From contig NZ_WBMS02000013.1 in the NCBI RefSeq assembly GCF_008923205.2, positions 1-64,000 of the forward strand: DNA of 64,000 bases. The letters are read 5' to 3'. Under the pieces are notes generated by a model. That model had not been told where the DNA came from and did not search any database. It was given only the letters and a program-made list of their open reading frames with translations. This document shows, piece by piece, positions 23,055 through 31,128 of this stretch (positions within the stretch are counted from its first letter, which is position 1; each line of letters begins with the position of its first letter). The stretch comes from Actinomadura physcomitrii (GTDB lineage: Bacteria > Actinomycetota > Actinomycetes > Streptosporangiales > Streptosporangiaceae). Made by a program: the position numbers and the translations under genes.

Positions 23055-24493
23055 GGGCGCTCCCCCAGGAACCGGGCGGTGCGGTCGTCCAGGTGGGCGC
23101 GCAGGCCCGCCAGGCCGACCTGCCGCTCCGCGAAGCGGGCCAGCTCGACGAGCGTCGGCAGGTCCTCGGCGTCGCGGACGCCCGCGGTCGGCACGGTCGG
23201 CGACAGCCGGCGCACGTCGAAGTCGTCCGCGTCGTACACCGGGTTGAGGTGGGCGATCAGGACGCGCTGCCCGGGCGCCGACCGGTGCCCGGGGTCCAGG
23301 CGCGTCCGCCAGATCCGCAGGACGTCGGCGGCGAGGCCGGGCGGCGCGTTGTCGAAGCCGTCGGAGACGATGATGAGCCGGTCGGGCCGCGTCTCCAGCG
23401 CGTCGATGATCCGCTCCCCCAGCGGCGTCGGGCCGAACGGGTAGGCGAGCAGCCCGTCGGTGCGGCCCGACGTCCACAGCGGCGTGTAGTCCCTGGCGAG
23501 CGCCTCCAGCAGGTAGTGCGCGGCGAGCGCGACCGCGAGCGGCCGGCGGCGCTTCTGCCCGGAGCCGGTCGAGGAGAAACTGTCGTCCAGCACCGCCGCG
23601 ACGCGGCCCCACGAGCCGCGCGCCGCGCCGGCGACGCGCCGGGCGGCGGTCCGCAGCGCCTCGGTCAGCTCGGCGCGGCGCGCGGCGCGGTCGTCGAGCG
23701 TGAGCGCGAGCACGTAGGACGCGAGCCGGGTCAGCGGCATCGCGGTCAGGTCCGCCGCCACGGCCCCGGCGCCGGCCTCGCGCGCGTTCTCCTGCAGGCG
23801 CAGCCGCTCCAGCCGGGTCATGCGGGGCGCGATGCGCTCGAGGAACACCTCGCGCGGGACGCGGTGCTTGGCCGCGAACCCTTCCGCGACGGTGTAGGGC
23901 AGCTCGTACAGCGCGCCCTTCTCGTAGTGCGCGCGCCGCCACTGCTCCAGGATCGGCGTCTCGTAGGACTTCGCCGCGAGCGGGTCGAACAGGAAGCCGC
24001 GGAGCTCGCCGCCGGGCTGGACGTGCGCGTGCCGGACGGCGGTCTTGACGCCGTTGCGGTACTTGACGGCGTCGAACGCGGGGTCCGCGCGGGCCTGCAG
24101 CCAGTCGCGGATGATCGCGCGGGTGCGCCGGTTGTTGACCTTCAGCCGGCGCAGCTCGCGGAACAGCCGGTACACCCGCTGCCGCGGCATCAGCTCCAGC
24201 CGCCGCGCGATCAGCCGGCCCTCCAGGCGGCGCCGCTCGGCGTCCGCGTCGGCCGAGCGCACCAGCAGGTTCCGGATGATGATCGCGGCGTTGTGGTCGT
24301 TGACGTCGAGCGCGAGCGCCGCGGCGTACACCTCCCGGTAGTTCTCCAGCGTGTAGTCGTGCAGGAACTCCAGGGAGAGGCGCTGGTCACCGGGGGCGTG
24401 GTGGAACTCCCGCTGGCCGGTGGAGGTGATCGCGGCGTTGACGAACATCAGCGCGTCCTCGCAGGCGATCAGGTCCGCGAACGTCTCGCTCAT
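23051..24493 (-). CDS. Ro60/TROVE-like protein: helical repeat plus vWA-type C-terminus
   Basis: 480 residues. Residues 1-285 are almost entirely helical with basic, RNA-binding-like surfaces (RRLELMPRQRVYRLFRELRRLKVNNRRTR and similar). Residues 300-440 look like a von Willebrand A domain: strand plus MIDAS DDSFSS, then LAVALAAHYLLEALARDY, and later LIIVSDGFDNAP, matching the DxSxS...D metal site. Helical ring followed by vWA is the arrangement of Ro60/Rsr RNA-quality-control proteins. The N-terminal ALMFVNAAITSTGQREF motif is not known to me. Start ATG 24493; the next gene overlaps by 4 bases. No RtcB, PNPase or Y-RNA gene is visible beside it. The fold assignment is by pattern only. Confidence 0.6.
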   Translation of the reverse strand: MSETFADLIACEDALMFVNAAITSTGQREFHHAPGDQRLSLEFLHDYTLENYREVYAAALALDVNDHNAAIIIRNLLVRSADADAERRRLEGRLIARRLELMPRQRVYRLFRELRRLKVNNRRTRAIIRDWLQARADPAFDAVKYRNGVKTAVRHAHVQPGGELRGFLFDPLAAKSYETPILEQWRRAHYEKGALYELPYTVAEGFAAKHRVPREVFLERIAPRMTRLERLRLQENAREAGAGAVAADLTAMPLTRLASYVLALTLDDRAARRAELTEALRTAARRVAGAARGSWGRVAAVLDDSFSSTGSGQKRRRPLAVALAAHYLLEALARDYTPLWTSGRTDGLLAYPFGPTPLGERIIDALETRPDRLIIVSDGFDNAPPGLAADVLRIWRTRLDPGHRSAPGQRVLIAHLNPVYDADDFDVRRLSPTVPTAGVRDAEDLPTLVELARFAERQVGLAGLRAHLDDRTARFLGERP

Positions 24494-24671
24494 CGTGATC
24501 CAACATCGGCCGGGGGCTGGGCCCAGGAACGGGGGTGCCGGCCGGGGAAGGGGAGCGCGAGCAGCGAATCATCGCTTTACAGGGCGGGTTCCGGAAGTCG
24601 CACCGAAGTCCCGCGGCCGGCCCCCGCACCGTAGCACCGGGGTGCAGGGGCGGTCGCGGCCATTTCCGGCG

Positions 24672-25034
24672 TCAGGGGCGGTAGGTGCCGAAGTACCACT
24701 CGTTGCCGTCCAGGTCGCGGGCGGCGTAGTCGCGCGAGCCGTAGTCGGTGTCGGCGAGTTCGCGGAAGATCTCGGCGCCGGCGGCCTTCGCGCGGTCGTG
24801 GTGGGCGTCCGGGTCGTCGACCGCCACGTACACCGCCGCCTTGACCCGCACGCCGGCGCCGAACATGAAGAGCCCGGTGTCGTACCCCATCTCGGCGTGG
24901 ACGATCTTGCCGGAGTCGTCCCGGTACACGTTGTGCGGGACGAACCCGAACGCCTTCTCCAGCCACTCCATCGACGTGTCCGGGTCGGCGGTGGCGATCA
25001 GCGGGTAGAAGGTCCGGCGGATCTCGCTGGTCAT
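24672..25034 (-). CDS. VOC-family (glyoxalase-like) protein
   Basis: 120 residues in the vicinal-oxygen-chelate fold: TFYPLIATADPDTSMEWLEKAFGF, HAEMGYDTGLFMFGAG, and the ending SRDYAARDLDGNEWYFGTY. This is the PhnB/YcgK-like subfamily commonly annotated as bleomycin-resistance-like. It is too short to hold two betaalphabetabetabeta pairs with certainty; substrate unknown. GAGGAGG lies 6 bases before ATG 25034, which fixes the start. Same strand as the TetR gene, 85 bases downstream. Confidence 0.85.
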   Translation of the reverse strand: MTSEIRRTFYPLIATADPDTSMEWLEKAFGFVPHNVYRDDSGKIVHAEMGYDTGLFMFGAGVRVKAAVYVAVDDPDAHHDRAKAAGAEIFRELADTDYGSRDYAARDLDGNEWYFGTYRP

Positions 25035-25119
25035 GTCGTCCTCCTCGGTCGTCGGTGACATGCCCAGTCTCCGCCGCTTCTCTCCCGCGGGTCTTGGACG
25101 GATGGGAGGTCGGGCGGGG

Positions 25120-25794
25120 TCAGCGGCGGGCGGCGTCGCGCTCGTCGGCGAGCCGGCGGGTCTCCGCGGAGACCGGGGCGCCGAGGATCGCGGCGACGAC
25201 GTCGATCAGGTAGCTGGTGAACAGCCGGTCGTCGGTGCGCGGCCCCGAGCGCGCGCGGCGGGCCAGCTCCGTCGAGGCGTAGAGGATCGCGGTGAACCGG
25301 CGGTGCAGCCGCGCCGCGTCCTCCTCCAGGACGGGTTCCACGAGGTCCCGCCACCGGCACAGGCTGTCGCTCTTCGGCTGCTGGGCCGCTCCCCCGCCCG
25401 CGGCGTCCGGCGGGTCGTCGGGGACGGCGAGCGGGAGCAGCGGGCGCGGCCGGTTCACCACGTCCGCCCAGATCTGCAGGAACGCGCGGCCGGACGCGTC
25501 GCCGAGGCGGGCCGCCATGGGCCGGACGAGCGCGGCGGCGAGCGCGCGCCCGCCCGTCCGGCCGTCGGCCTCGTAGGCGTCGAGCAGGGCGTGCCGGCGC
25601 GCCTCGATCTCCGGGGCGTGCCGGGCGAAGATCGCGCGCACGATCCCCGCCCGGTCGCCGAAGTGGTACTGCACGGCCGTGGCGTTGCGGGCGCCGGCGG
25701 CCTGCACGATCTCGCGCAGGCTGACGGCGTCGATCCCGCGCTCGGCGTAGAGCCGCTCGGCCGCGTCCAGCAGCCGCTCCCGCGTGTCGTTCAT
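25120..25794 (-). CDS. TetR-family transcriptional regulator
   Basis: 224 residues. N-terminal helix-turn-helix: RERLLDAAERLYAERGIDAVSLREIVQAAGARNATAVQYHFGDR, positions 4-47, textbook TetR. The ligand domain is divergent and contains a Gly/Ala/Pro-rich insertion (around 130). The ATG overlaps the stop of the acyl-CoA dehydrogenase gene by 4 bases, so the regulator is made with the enzyme and probably controls the divergent promoter region 27084-27201, which holds a small inverted repeat and paired TGAATAAT boxes. The ligand is likely an acyl-CoA or its precursor, by context. Confidence 0.92.
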   Translation of the reverse strand: MNDTRERLLDAAERLYAERGIDAVSLREIVQAAGARNATAVQYHFGDRAGIVRAIFARHAPEIEARRHALLDAYEADGRTGGRALAAALVRPMAARLGDASGRAFLQIWADVVNRPRPLLPLAVPDDPPDAAGGGAAQQPKSDSLCRWRDLVEPVLEEDAARLHRRFTAILYASTELARRARSGPRTDDRLFTSYLIDVVAAILGAPVSAETRRLADERDAARR

Positions 25795-27083
25795 TCGTTA
25801 CCTATAGCGTGTTCCAGCGCGTCGGCGAAGCGGGCGCGTGCCTCCTCGCGCCGGGTCGGCAGGTGGCCGGACGGCCACAGGCCCTCGACGGGCTCGACGT
25901 CGCGCAGCAGCTGCCGCGCCACGGTGATCTTGTGGACCTCGGTGGGGCCGTCGGCGATGGCCATCGCCTGCGCGCCCATCATCATGGCGGCGAACGGCAT
26001 CTCGTTCGACACGCCGAGGGCGCCGTGCAGGTGCATCGCGCGCTGCGCGACGTCGTGGTACACCTTCGGCATCGCGGCCTTGACGGCGGCGATGTCCTTG
26101 CGGACCTTCTTGTAGTCCTTGTGCTTGTCGATCAGCCAGGCGGTGCGCAGCACGAGCAGCCGGAACTGCTCGATCTCGATCCAGCTGTCGGCGATCTTCT
26201 CCTGGGTCATCTGCAGCTTGGCGAGCGGCCCGAACCGGGTCCGCCGGGACACCGCGCGCTCGCACATCATGTCGAACGCCTTGCGGACCTGCGCGATCGT
26301 GCGCATGGCGTGGTGGATGCGGCCGCCGCCGAGTCGGGTCTGCGCGATGACGAACGCGCCGCCCTCGTCGCCGAGCAGGTTCTCGGCCGGGACGCGGACG
26401 TTCTCGTAGCGCAGGTAGCCGTGCGAGCCCTCGCGCTCGCCGCCGACGCCGACGTTGCGGACGGTGGTCAGCCCGGGCGCGTCGGCCGGGACGATGAACA
26501 TCGACATGCCCTCGTAGGCGGACACGTCGGGGTTCGACACCGCCATGACGATCAGGAACTCGGCGTGCCGCGCGTTGGAGGAGAACCACTTCTCGCCGTT
26601 GATGACCCAGCCGTCGCCGTCGCGGACGGCGCGGGTGGTGAACAGGGTCGGGTCGGCGCCGCCGTGCGGCTCGGTCATCGAGTAGGACGAGGAGATCTCG
26701 CCGTCCAGCAGCGGGCGCAGGTAGCGCTCCTTCTGCGCGGGCGTGCCGAAATGGGCGATGATCTCGGCGTTGCCGGAGTCGGGCGCCTGGCAGCCGAACA
26801 CCGACGGCGCCCACCGGGACCGTCCGAGGATCTCGTTCAGCAGCGCCAGCTTCACCTGCCCGTAGCCCTGGCCGCCGAGTTCGGGGCCGAGGTGGCACGC
26901 CCACAGGCCCTTCTCGCGGACCTGGTCCTGCAAGGGCCGGACCATCGTCTTGTAGCGGGGGTCGGACTTGTCGTAGGGGTCGCCGAGCACCAGGTCGAGG
27001 GGTTCGACCTCGTCGCGGACGAAGGCGTCCGCCCAGTCGAGAAGTTCCTGGTAGGCGGGGTCGGTCTCGAAGTCCCAGGCCAT
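25791..27083 (-). CDS. acyl-CoA dehydrogenase family flavoprotein
   Basis: 430 residues. Family blocks: SRWAPSVFGCQAPDSGNAEII, SYSMTEPHGGADPT (flavin/substrate loop), INGEKWFSSNARHAEF, the TRLGGGRIHHAMRTIAQ helix, and the C-terminal LHGALGVSNEMPFAAMMMGAQAMAIADGPTEVHK. It belongs to the ACAD10/11-like and FadE-like branch active on longer or branched acyl-CoAs. GCAGGAGG precedes ATG 27083. The divergent gene encodes an ACAD10-type phosphotransferase; in vertebrate ACAD10/11 the kinase-like and dehydrogenase domains are fused and act on 4-hydroxy acids, so these two may work together the same way here (inference). Confidence 0.93.
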   Translation of the reverse strand: MAWDFETDPAYQELLDWADAFVRDEVEPLDLVLGDPYDKSDPRYKTMVRPLQDQVREKGLWACHLGPELGGQGYGQVKLALLNEILGRSRWAPSVFGCQAPDSGNAEIIAHFGTPAQKERYLRPLLDGEISSSYSMTEPHGGADPTLFTTRAVRDGDGWVINGEKWFSSNARHAEFLIVMAVSNPDVSAYEGMSMFIVPADAPGLTTVRNVGVGGEREGSHGYLRYENVRVPAENLLGDEGGAFVIAQTRLGGGRIHHAMRTIAQVRKAFDMMCERAVSRRTRFGPLAKLQMTQEKIADSWIEIEQFRLLVLRTAWLIDKHKDYKKVRKDIAAVKAAMPKVYHDVAQRAMHLHGALGVSNEMPFAAMMMGAQAMAIADGPTEVHKITVARQLLRDVEPVEGLWPSGHLPTRREEARARFADALEHAIGNE

Positions 27084-27118
27084 GGCGGGCCTCCTGCGGT
27101 CGGGTGCGCTCTGCTCCG

Positions 27119-27157
27119 TGAATAATCGGGCCATCTCAATGAATAATGCAAGTGCAT
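27119..27157. promoter_or_regulatory. putative TetR operator region
   Basis: Two direct TGAATAAT boxes (27119-27126 and 27140-27147, 21 bases apart, two helical turns) and an overlapping inverted repeat ATGCA-AG-TGCAT (27146-27157), in the 118-base divergent promoter region between the dehydrogenase and the phosphotransferase. Confidence 0.4.
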
Positions 27158-27201
27158 GACTGTTACTCTCCGGTAGACCGCCGTACCGGAAGGGAACCGC
27201 C

Positions 27202-28266
27202 GTGCAGCCTGAGCAGATCGACCCCGCGCTCGTGGACTTCGCCGTCCTGGCCGCGTGGATGGACGGGCAGGGCCTGCCGGGCGGCCCGTTCGAGCAGGTC
27301 GAGCCGCTCACCGGCGGGACGCAGAACACGCTGGTCCGCTTCCGCCGCGGCGGCCGGGACTACGTGCTGCGGCGCGGGCCCGCGCACCTGCGCGCCCGCA
27401 CCAACGACGTGCTGCGCCGCGAGGCGCGCGTGCTCGCGGCGCTCGACGGCACCGACGTGCCCGCGCCCCGCGTGATCGCCGCCTGCCCGGACGAGTCGGT
27501 CATGAACGGCGCCGTGTTCTACCTGATGACGCCCGTCGAGGGCTTCAACGCCTCGGTGGCCCTGCCCGACCTGCACGCCGGCGACGCGTCCGTGCGGCAC
27601 GCGATGGGCCTGAACGCGGCCCGCGCGCTGTCCGCGCTGGGCGCGGTCGACCACGAGGCGGCCGGGCTGTCGGACTTCGGCAAGCCGGAGGGCTTCCTGG
27701 AGCGGCAGGTGAGCCGCTGGCTCACCGAACTCGAGTCCTACAGCGCGCTGGACGGCTACCCCGGGCCGGAGATCCCGGGCCTGGACGACGTGGCGCGCTG
27801 GCTGGAGGAGCGCCGTCCCGCGACCTGGCGGCCCGGCATCCTGCACGGCGACTACCACCTGGCCAACCTGATGTACTCCTTCGACGGCCCCGAGGTCGCA
27901 GCGATCGTCGACTGGGAGATGTGCACGATCGGCGACCCGCTGCTCGACCTCGGCTGGCTGCTGGCGACCTGGCCGCAGCACGGCGACGAGAGCGCGCAGC
28001 TCGCCGGGCCGCTCGGCGCGGCCGGGGGCCTGCCGGCGACCGGCGAGCTCGTCGCCGCCTACGCCGAGCGCGCGGACGCCGTCGCCGGCCGCGACCTGTC
28101 GTCGATCACGTGGTACGCGGTGCTCGCCTGCTTCAAGCTCGGCATCGTCCTGGAGGGCACGCACGCGCGGGCGTTCGCGGGCAAGGCGCCGAAGGAGACC
28201 GGCGACCTGCTGCACGCCATCACGCTGGGGCTGTTCCGCCGCGCGCAGGCCTTCATCGCCTCCTGA
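27202..28266 (+). CDS. aminoglycoside-phosphotransferase-fold kinase, ACAD10/11-type
   Basis: 354 residues in the APH/choline-kinase fold: the glycine-containing nucleotide loop LTGGTQNTLVRF, YVLRRGPAHL with the ATP lysine position replaced by Arg-rich sequence, the Brenner-type catalytic motif ILHGDYHLANLMYS (HGDxxxxN) and IVDWEMCTIGDPLLDLGWLL for the metal aspartate. This is the family standing next to acyl-CoA dehydrogenases, thought to phosphorylate hydroxyacyl-CoA. GTG 27202 follows GGAAGGGAA. It is transcribed divergently from that dehydrogenase and is probably controlled by the same TetR regulator. Not an antibiotic-resistance enzyme by context. Confidence 0.88.
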   Translation: MQPEQIDPALVDFAVLAAWMDGQGLPGGPFEQVEPLTGGTQNTLVRFRRGGRDYVLRRGPAHLRARTNDVLRREARVLAALDGTDVPAPRVIAACPDESVMNGAVFYLMTPVEGFNASVALPDLHAGDASVRHAMGLNAARALSALGAVDHEAAGLSDFGKPEGFLERQVSRWLTELESYSALDGYPGPEIPGLDDVARWLEERRPATWRPGILHGDYHLANLMYSFDGPEVAAIVDWEMCTIGDPLLDLGWLLATWPQHGDESAQLAGPLGAAGGLPATGELVAAYAERADAVAGRDLSSITWYAVLACFKLGIVLEGTHARAFAGKAPKETGDLLHAITLGLFRRAQAFIAS

Positions 28267-28392
28267 GCCCCTCGCCGGCCGCTTCCACATCTCCCGTCCG
28301 CGGCCCGTCCGGCGGGATCAGCGAGCGGACCCGCCCGCTCGCGGCGGAGCGGTGCCGCGCTGATGCGATGATCAAGGGTGGGAGGTGGCGCG

Positions 28393-28905
28393 ATGGAGAT
28401 CCGCAGCGGCGGGCCGGACGACGTGCCCGCGGTCATGGCGATGCTGGACGGCGCCGTCGCCTGGCTGGCGAGCAACGGGCGGACGGGCCAGTGGGGCGCC
28501 GAGCCGTGGTCGCGCGACCCGCGCCGGGTCGAGCGCATCACCGGCATCGCCCGCGACGACGAGATCCTGGTCGCGGAGGCGGCCGGCCGCCCCGCCGGGG
28601 TCATGGCCGTCGCGCCCCGCCCGCCGTCCTACGTGGGCGCGGCCGACGAGCCGGAGCTGTACATCACGCTGCTGGTCACCGACCGGGCGTTCGCCGGCCG
28701 GGGCGTCGGCGCCGCGCTGATCGGCGAGGCGAGACGGCTGGCGCGGGCGCGCGGCGCCGGGCTGCTGCGCGTCGACTGCTACGGCGGCGGCGACGGGCGG
28801 CTCGTCGGGTACTACCGGAGCCAGGGGTTCGCGACGGTCGCCGAGTTCAAGGTGGGCGACTGGCCCGGGCAGGTGCTGGCCCAGCGCGTCGACGCGGCGG
28901 GCTGA
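28393..28905 (+). CDS. GNAT-family N-acetyltransferase
   Basis: 170 residues. IRSGGPDDVPAVMAML opening, LYITLLVTDRAFAGRGVGAALIGEARRLARARGAGLLRVDCY in the middle (the R/QxxGxG/A acetyl-CoA loop is RGVGAAL), and GYYRSQGFATVAEF at the end, all characteristic GNAT motifs. Acceptor unknown. ATG 28393 is preceded by GGGAGGTGG. A perfect 12-base hairpin starts at the stop codon. Confidence 0.88.
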   Translation: MEIRSGGPDDVPAVMAMLDGAVAWLASNGRTGQWGAEPWSRDPRRVERITGIARDDEILVAEAAGRPAGVMAVAPRPPSYVGAADEPELYITLLVTDRAFAGRGVGAALIGEARRLARARGAGLLRVDCYGGGDGRLVGYYRSQGFATVAEFKVGDWPGQVLAQRVDAAG

Positions 28906-28940
28906 GCCCCGCCCGCCTTGCGGATCGCGGCGGGCGGGGC
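28906..28940 (+). terminator. strong hairpin terminator
   Basis: Perfect 12-base stem GCCCCGCCCGCC/GGCGGGCGGGGC (28906-28917 with 28929-28940) and an 11-base loop, directly after the acetyltransferase stop. No U-tract on either strand. Confidence 0.6.
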
Positions 28941-29060
28941 GCAGTCTGGAAGGGACCGGTGGGATCGGGGCAGTCGGTGACGCCCTTACGCCGCACGGAC
29001 GGCGACCGAGCCGCTCGCCCCGTCCCACCGGTCTGCGCCGTCCATTGGCCGGGCCGCGCC

Positions 29061-30695
29061 TCAGGCGGACCGGCCGGTGAGCTCGCCCGCCGGGTCCCCC
29101 GGCGCGGCGAGCCTGTCGCCCGCGTCGGCGGTGTAGTCGTCGGCGCTCGTCTCGTCCTGCCCGGCCGGCACCTTCAGCGCCCGCACGACGGCCGTGACCA
29201 CGACCGCGACGACCATGTTGAGCACGAACGCGGTCAGCGCGATGTACCCGGTGTGGCCGATGAACGGGATGTCTGCGAGCGGCGAACCGAAGTGGCTCTG
29301 CGTCGGCGACGCCTGGTCGTAGGCGGTGTACGTGCCGTACGCCATGCCCGCAGCCCAGCCGGCCAGCAGGCCCCAGCGGTCCAGCCACCGCGTGTACAGG
29401 CCGATGCCGATCGCGGGGAACGTCTGCACCACCCAGATGCCGCCGAGCAGCTGCAGGTTGATCGCCAGCGACTTGTCGAAGCCGAGCACGAACACCAGCG
29501 CGCCCAGCTTCACCAGCAGCGACACCAGCTGCGACACCCGCGTCTCCTCCTCCGGCGAGGCGTCCGGCCGGATGAAGGAGGTGTAGACGTTGCGGGTGAA
29601 CAGGTTGGACGCGGCGATCGACATGATCGCGGCGGGCACCAGCGCGCCGACCCCGATGGCGGCGAACGCGACGCCGGTGAACCAGTCCGGGAACACCTGG
29701 TCGAACAGCTCCGGCACCGCCAGTTGCGGGTTGCCGGCCTGTTTGACGGCGGCGACCACGCCCGGGTGGGCAAGCGCCATGTAGCCGAGCAGCGCGAGCA
29801 GCCCGAGCAGCAGCGAGTACGCGGGCAGCAGCGCCGCGTTCCGCCGGATCACGTCGCGGCGCCCGGCGGCGAGCGCGCCGGTCACACTGTGCGGGTAGAT
29901 GAACAGCGCGAGCGACGAGCCGAGCGCCAGCGTCCCGTACGCCCAGTGCGTCATGTCACTGGTGAACAACGACCCGGCGGGCTTGCCCGTCGCCGGGTTC
30001 GGCTTGGCGAGCGCGGCGGCGGACTTGTCGAAGATGCCGTCCCAGCCGCCGAGCTTGGTCGGGATGTAGACGATCGCGACGATGATGACCATGTAGATCA
30101 GCGCGTCCTTGACGAACGAGATCAGCGCCGGCGCCCGCAGCCCCGAGGTGTAGGTGTAGGCGGCCAGCAGCGCGAACGCGATGAACAGCGGCAGGTCCTT
30201 CGCCCAGCCGGACCCGGACACGCCCATCACCGTCAGGACGGCCTGGATGCCGACGAGCTGCAGCGCGATGTACGGCATCATCGCCAGGATCCCGGTGAGC
30301 GCGACGGCGAGGCCGAGCGACCGCGAGCCGTACCGGCCGCGCACGAAGTCGGCGGCGGTCACGTACCCGTGCCGCTGCGCGACCGACCACAGCCGCGGGC
30401 CGATCAGGAACACGATCGGGTAGGCGATCGCGCCGTACGGCACCGACCAGAAGCCCATCGCGCCTCCGGCGAACACCGCGGAGGGCACGGCGACGAACGT
30501 GTAGGCGCTGTAGAGGTCGCCGCCGAGCAGGAACCATGTGATGAACGTGCCGAAGCTGCGGCCGCCGAGGCCCCACTCGTCCAGGTGCATGATGGTCTGG
30601 CCGCGGCGCCAGCGCGCGGCCGCGAAGCCGACCACGGTCACCACCGCGAAGAAGACGATGAAGATGGTCAGCTCGACGCCGTTGACGTCCTTCAC
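29061..30695 (-). CDS. sodium:solute symporter, MctP-like monocarboxylate permease
   Basis: 544 residues with about 13 hydrophobic segments. SSS-family landmarks include DEWGLGGRSFGTFITWFLLGGDLYSAYTF, the IGPRLWSVAQRHGYVTAADFVRGRYGSR loop and the AIGVGALVPAAIMSIAASNLFTRNVYTSF stretch. It resembles actinobacterial monocarboxylate/acetate-pyruvate symporters of the inner membrane. The GTG start (30695) overlaps the stop of the upstream DUF3311 gene as GTGA, giving coupled translation; DUF3311 small proteins accompany MctP-type symporters in many actinomycetes. The C-terminal tail after ~515 is polar and cytoplasmic. Confidence 0.88.
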   Translation of the reverse strand: MKDVNGVELTIFIVFFAVVTVVGFAAARWRRGQTIMHLDEWGLGGRSFGTFITWFLLGGDLYSAYTFVAVPSAVFAGGAMGFWSVPYGAIAYPIVFLIGPRLWSVAQRHGYVTAADFVRGRYGSRSLGLAVALTGILAMMPYIALQLVGIQAVLTVMGVSGSGWAKDLPLFIAFALLAAYTYTSGLRAPALISFVKDALIYMVIIVAIVYIPTKLGGWDGIFDKSAAALAKPNPATGKPAGSLFTSDMTHWAYGTLALGSSLALFIYPHSVTGALAAGRRDVIRRNAALLPAYSLLLGLLALLGYMALAHPGVVAAVKQAGNPQLAVPELFDQVFPDWFTGVAFAAIGVGALVPAAIMSIAASNLFTRNVYTSFIRPDASPEEETRVSQLVSLLVKLGALVFVLGFDKSLAINLQLLGGIWVVQTFPAIGIGLYTRWLDRWGLLAGWAAGMAYGTYTAYDQASPTQSHFGSPLADIPFIGHTGYIALTAFVLNMVVAVVVTAVVRALKVPAGQDETSADDYTADAGDRLAAPGDPAGELTGRSA

Positions 30696-30958
30696 TTCGC
30701 CGCACCCCGCTTCCGGGTCAGCAGGTGGGCGCCGCCGATGCACACGGCGGTGAGCACCACCCACAGCAGCTGCCACCAGTAGAAGAACGGGAAGCCCGCC
30801 AGGTGCGGGCCGTCCTTGGCGTACGTCGGCACGGCCAGGTAGACGGCGAACGGGACCACCAGCAGGACGCCCGCCACCACCTTCCGCGCGAGGGACGCGC
30901 TAGGCGAGGCAGGGGGCGAAGGGGCCGGGGGCGTAGGGGCGGGGGACGTTTCACTCAC
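30692..30958 (-). CDS. DUF3311-type small membrane protein
   Basis: 88 residues: a Pro/Ala-rich N-terminus, then two membrane helices (VVAGVLLVVPFAVYLAVP and WWQLLWVVLTAVCIGGAHLL) separated by a short loop containing GFPFFYWWQ, the DUF3311 signature. It probably stabilises or assists the overlapping symporter. GTG 30958 is chosen because GGAGGT lies six bases upstream; the frame is open further but that sequence is not protein-like. Confidence 0.8.
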   Translation of the reverse strand: MSETSPAPTPPAPSPPASPSASLARKVVAGVLLVVPFAVYLAVPTYAKDGPHLAGFPFFYWWQLLWVVLTAVCIGGAHLLTRKRGAAK

Positions 30959-31128
30959 GGGCTGACCTCCGGGGCCGGGGGAACGAGCGGCCAGGGCGAC
31001 TCTCGCCCCCGGCAATATTGCGATCTTCGAACCGCGGACACCAGCCCCGGGGCCATTTGTTGACCAAGTCGAGCCCTCTGCCGTTTTCCTGCCAGCGCGA
31101 CCGCCCGCGGGCGCGGCATGCTCGGCCC

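Noticed and set aside
24494..24671. Y-RNA or tRNA-like gene upstream of the Ro60-like gene
   Set aside because: Only one short hairpin (AGCGA/TCGCT) is visible; no T-loop or Y-RNA stem is recognisable.
27202..28266. Aminoglycoside resistance gene
   Set aside because: The kinase fold is APH-like, but context with an acyl-CoA dehydrogenase points to the ACAD10/11-type metabolic kinase.
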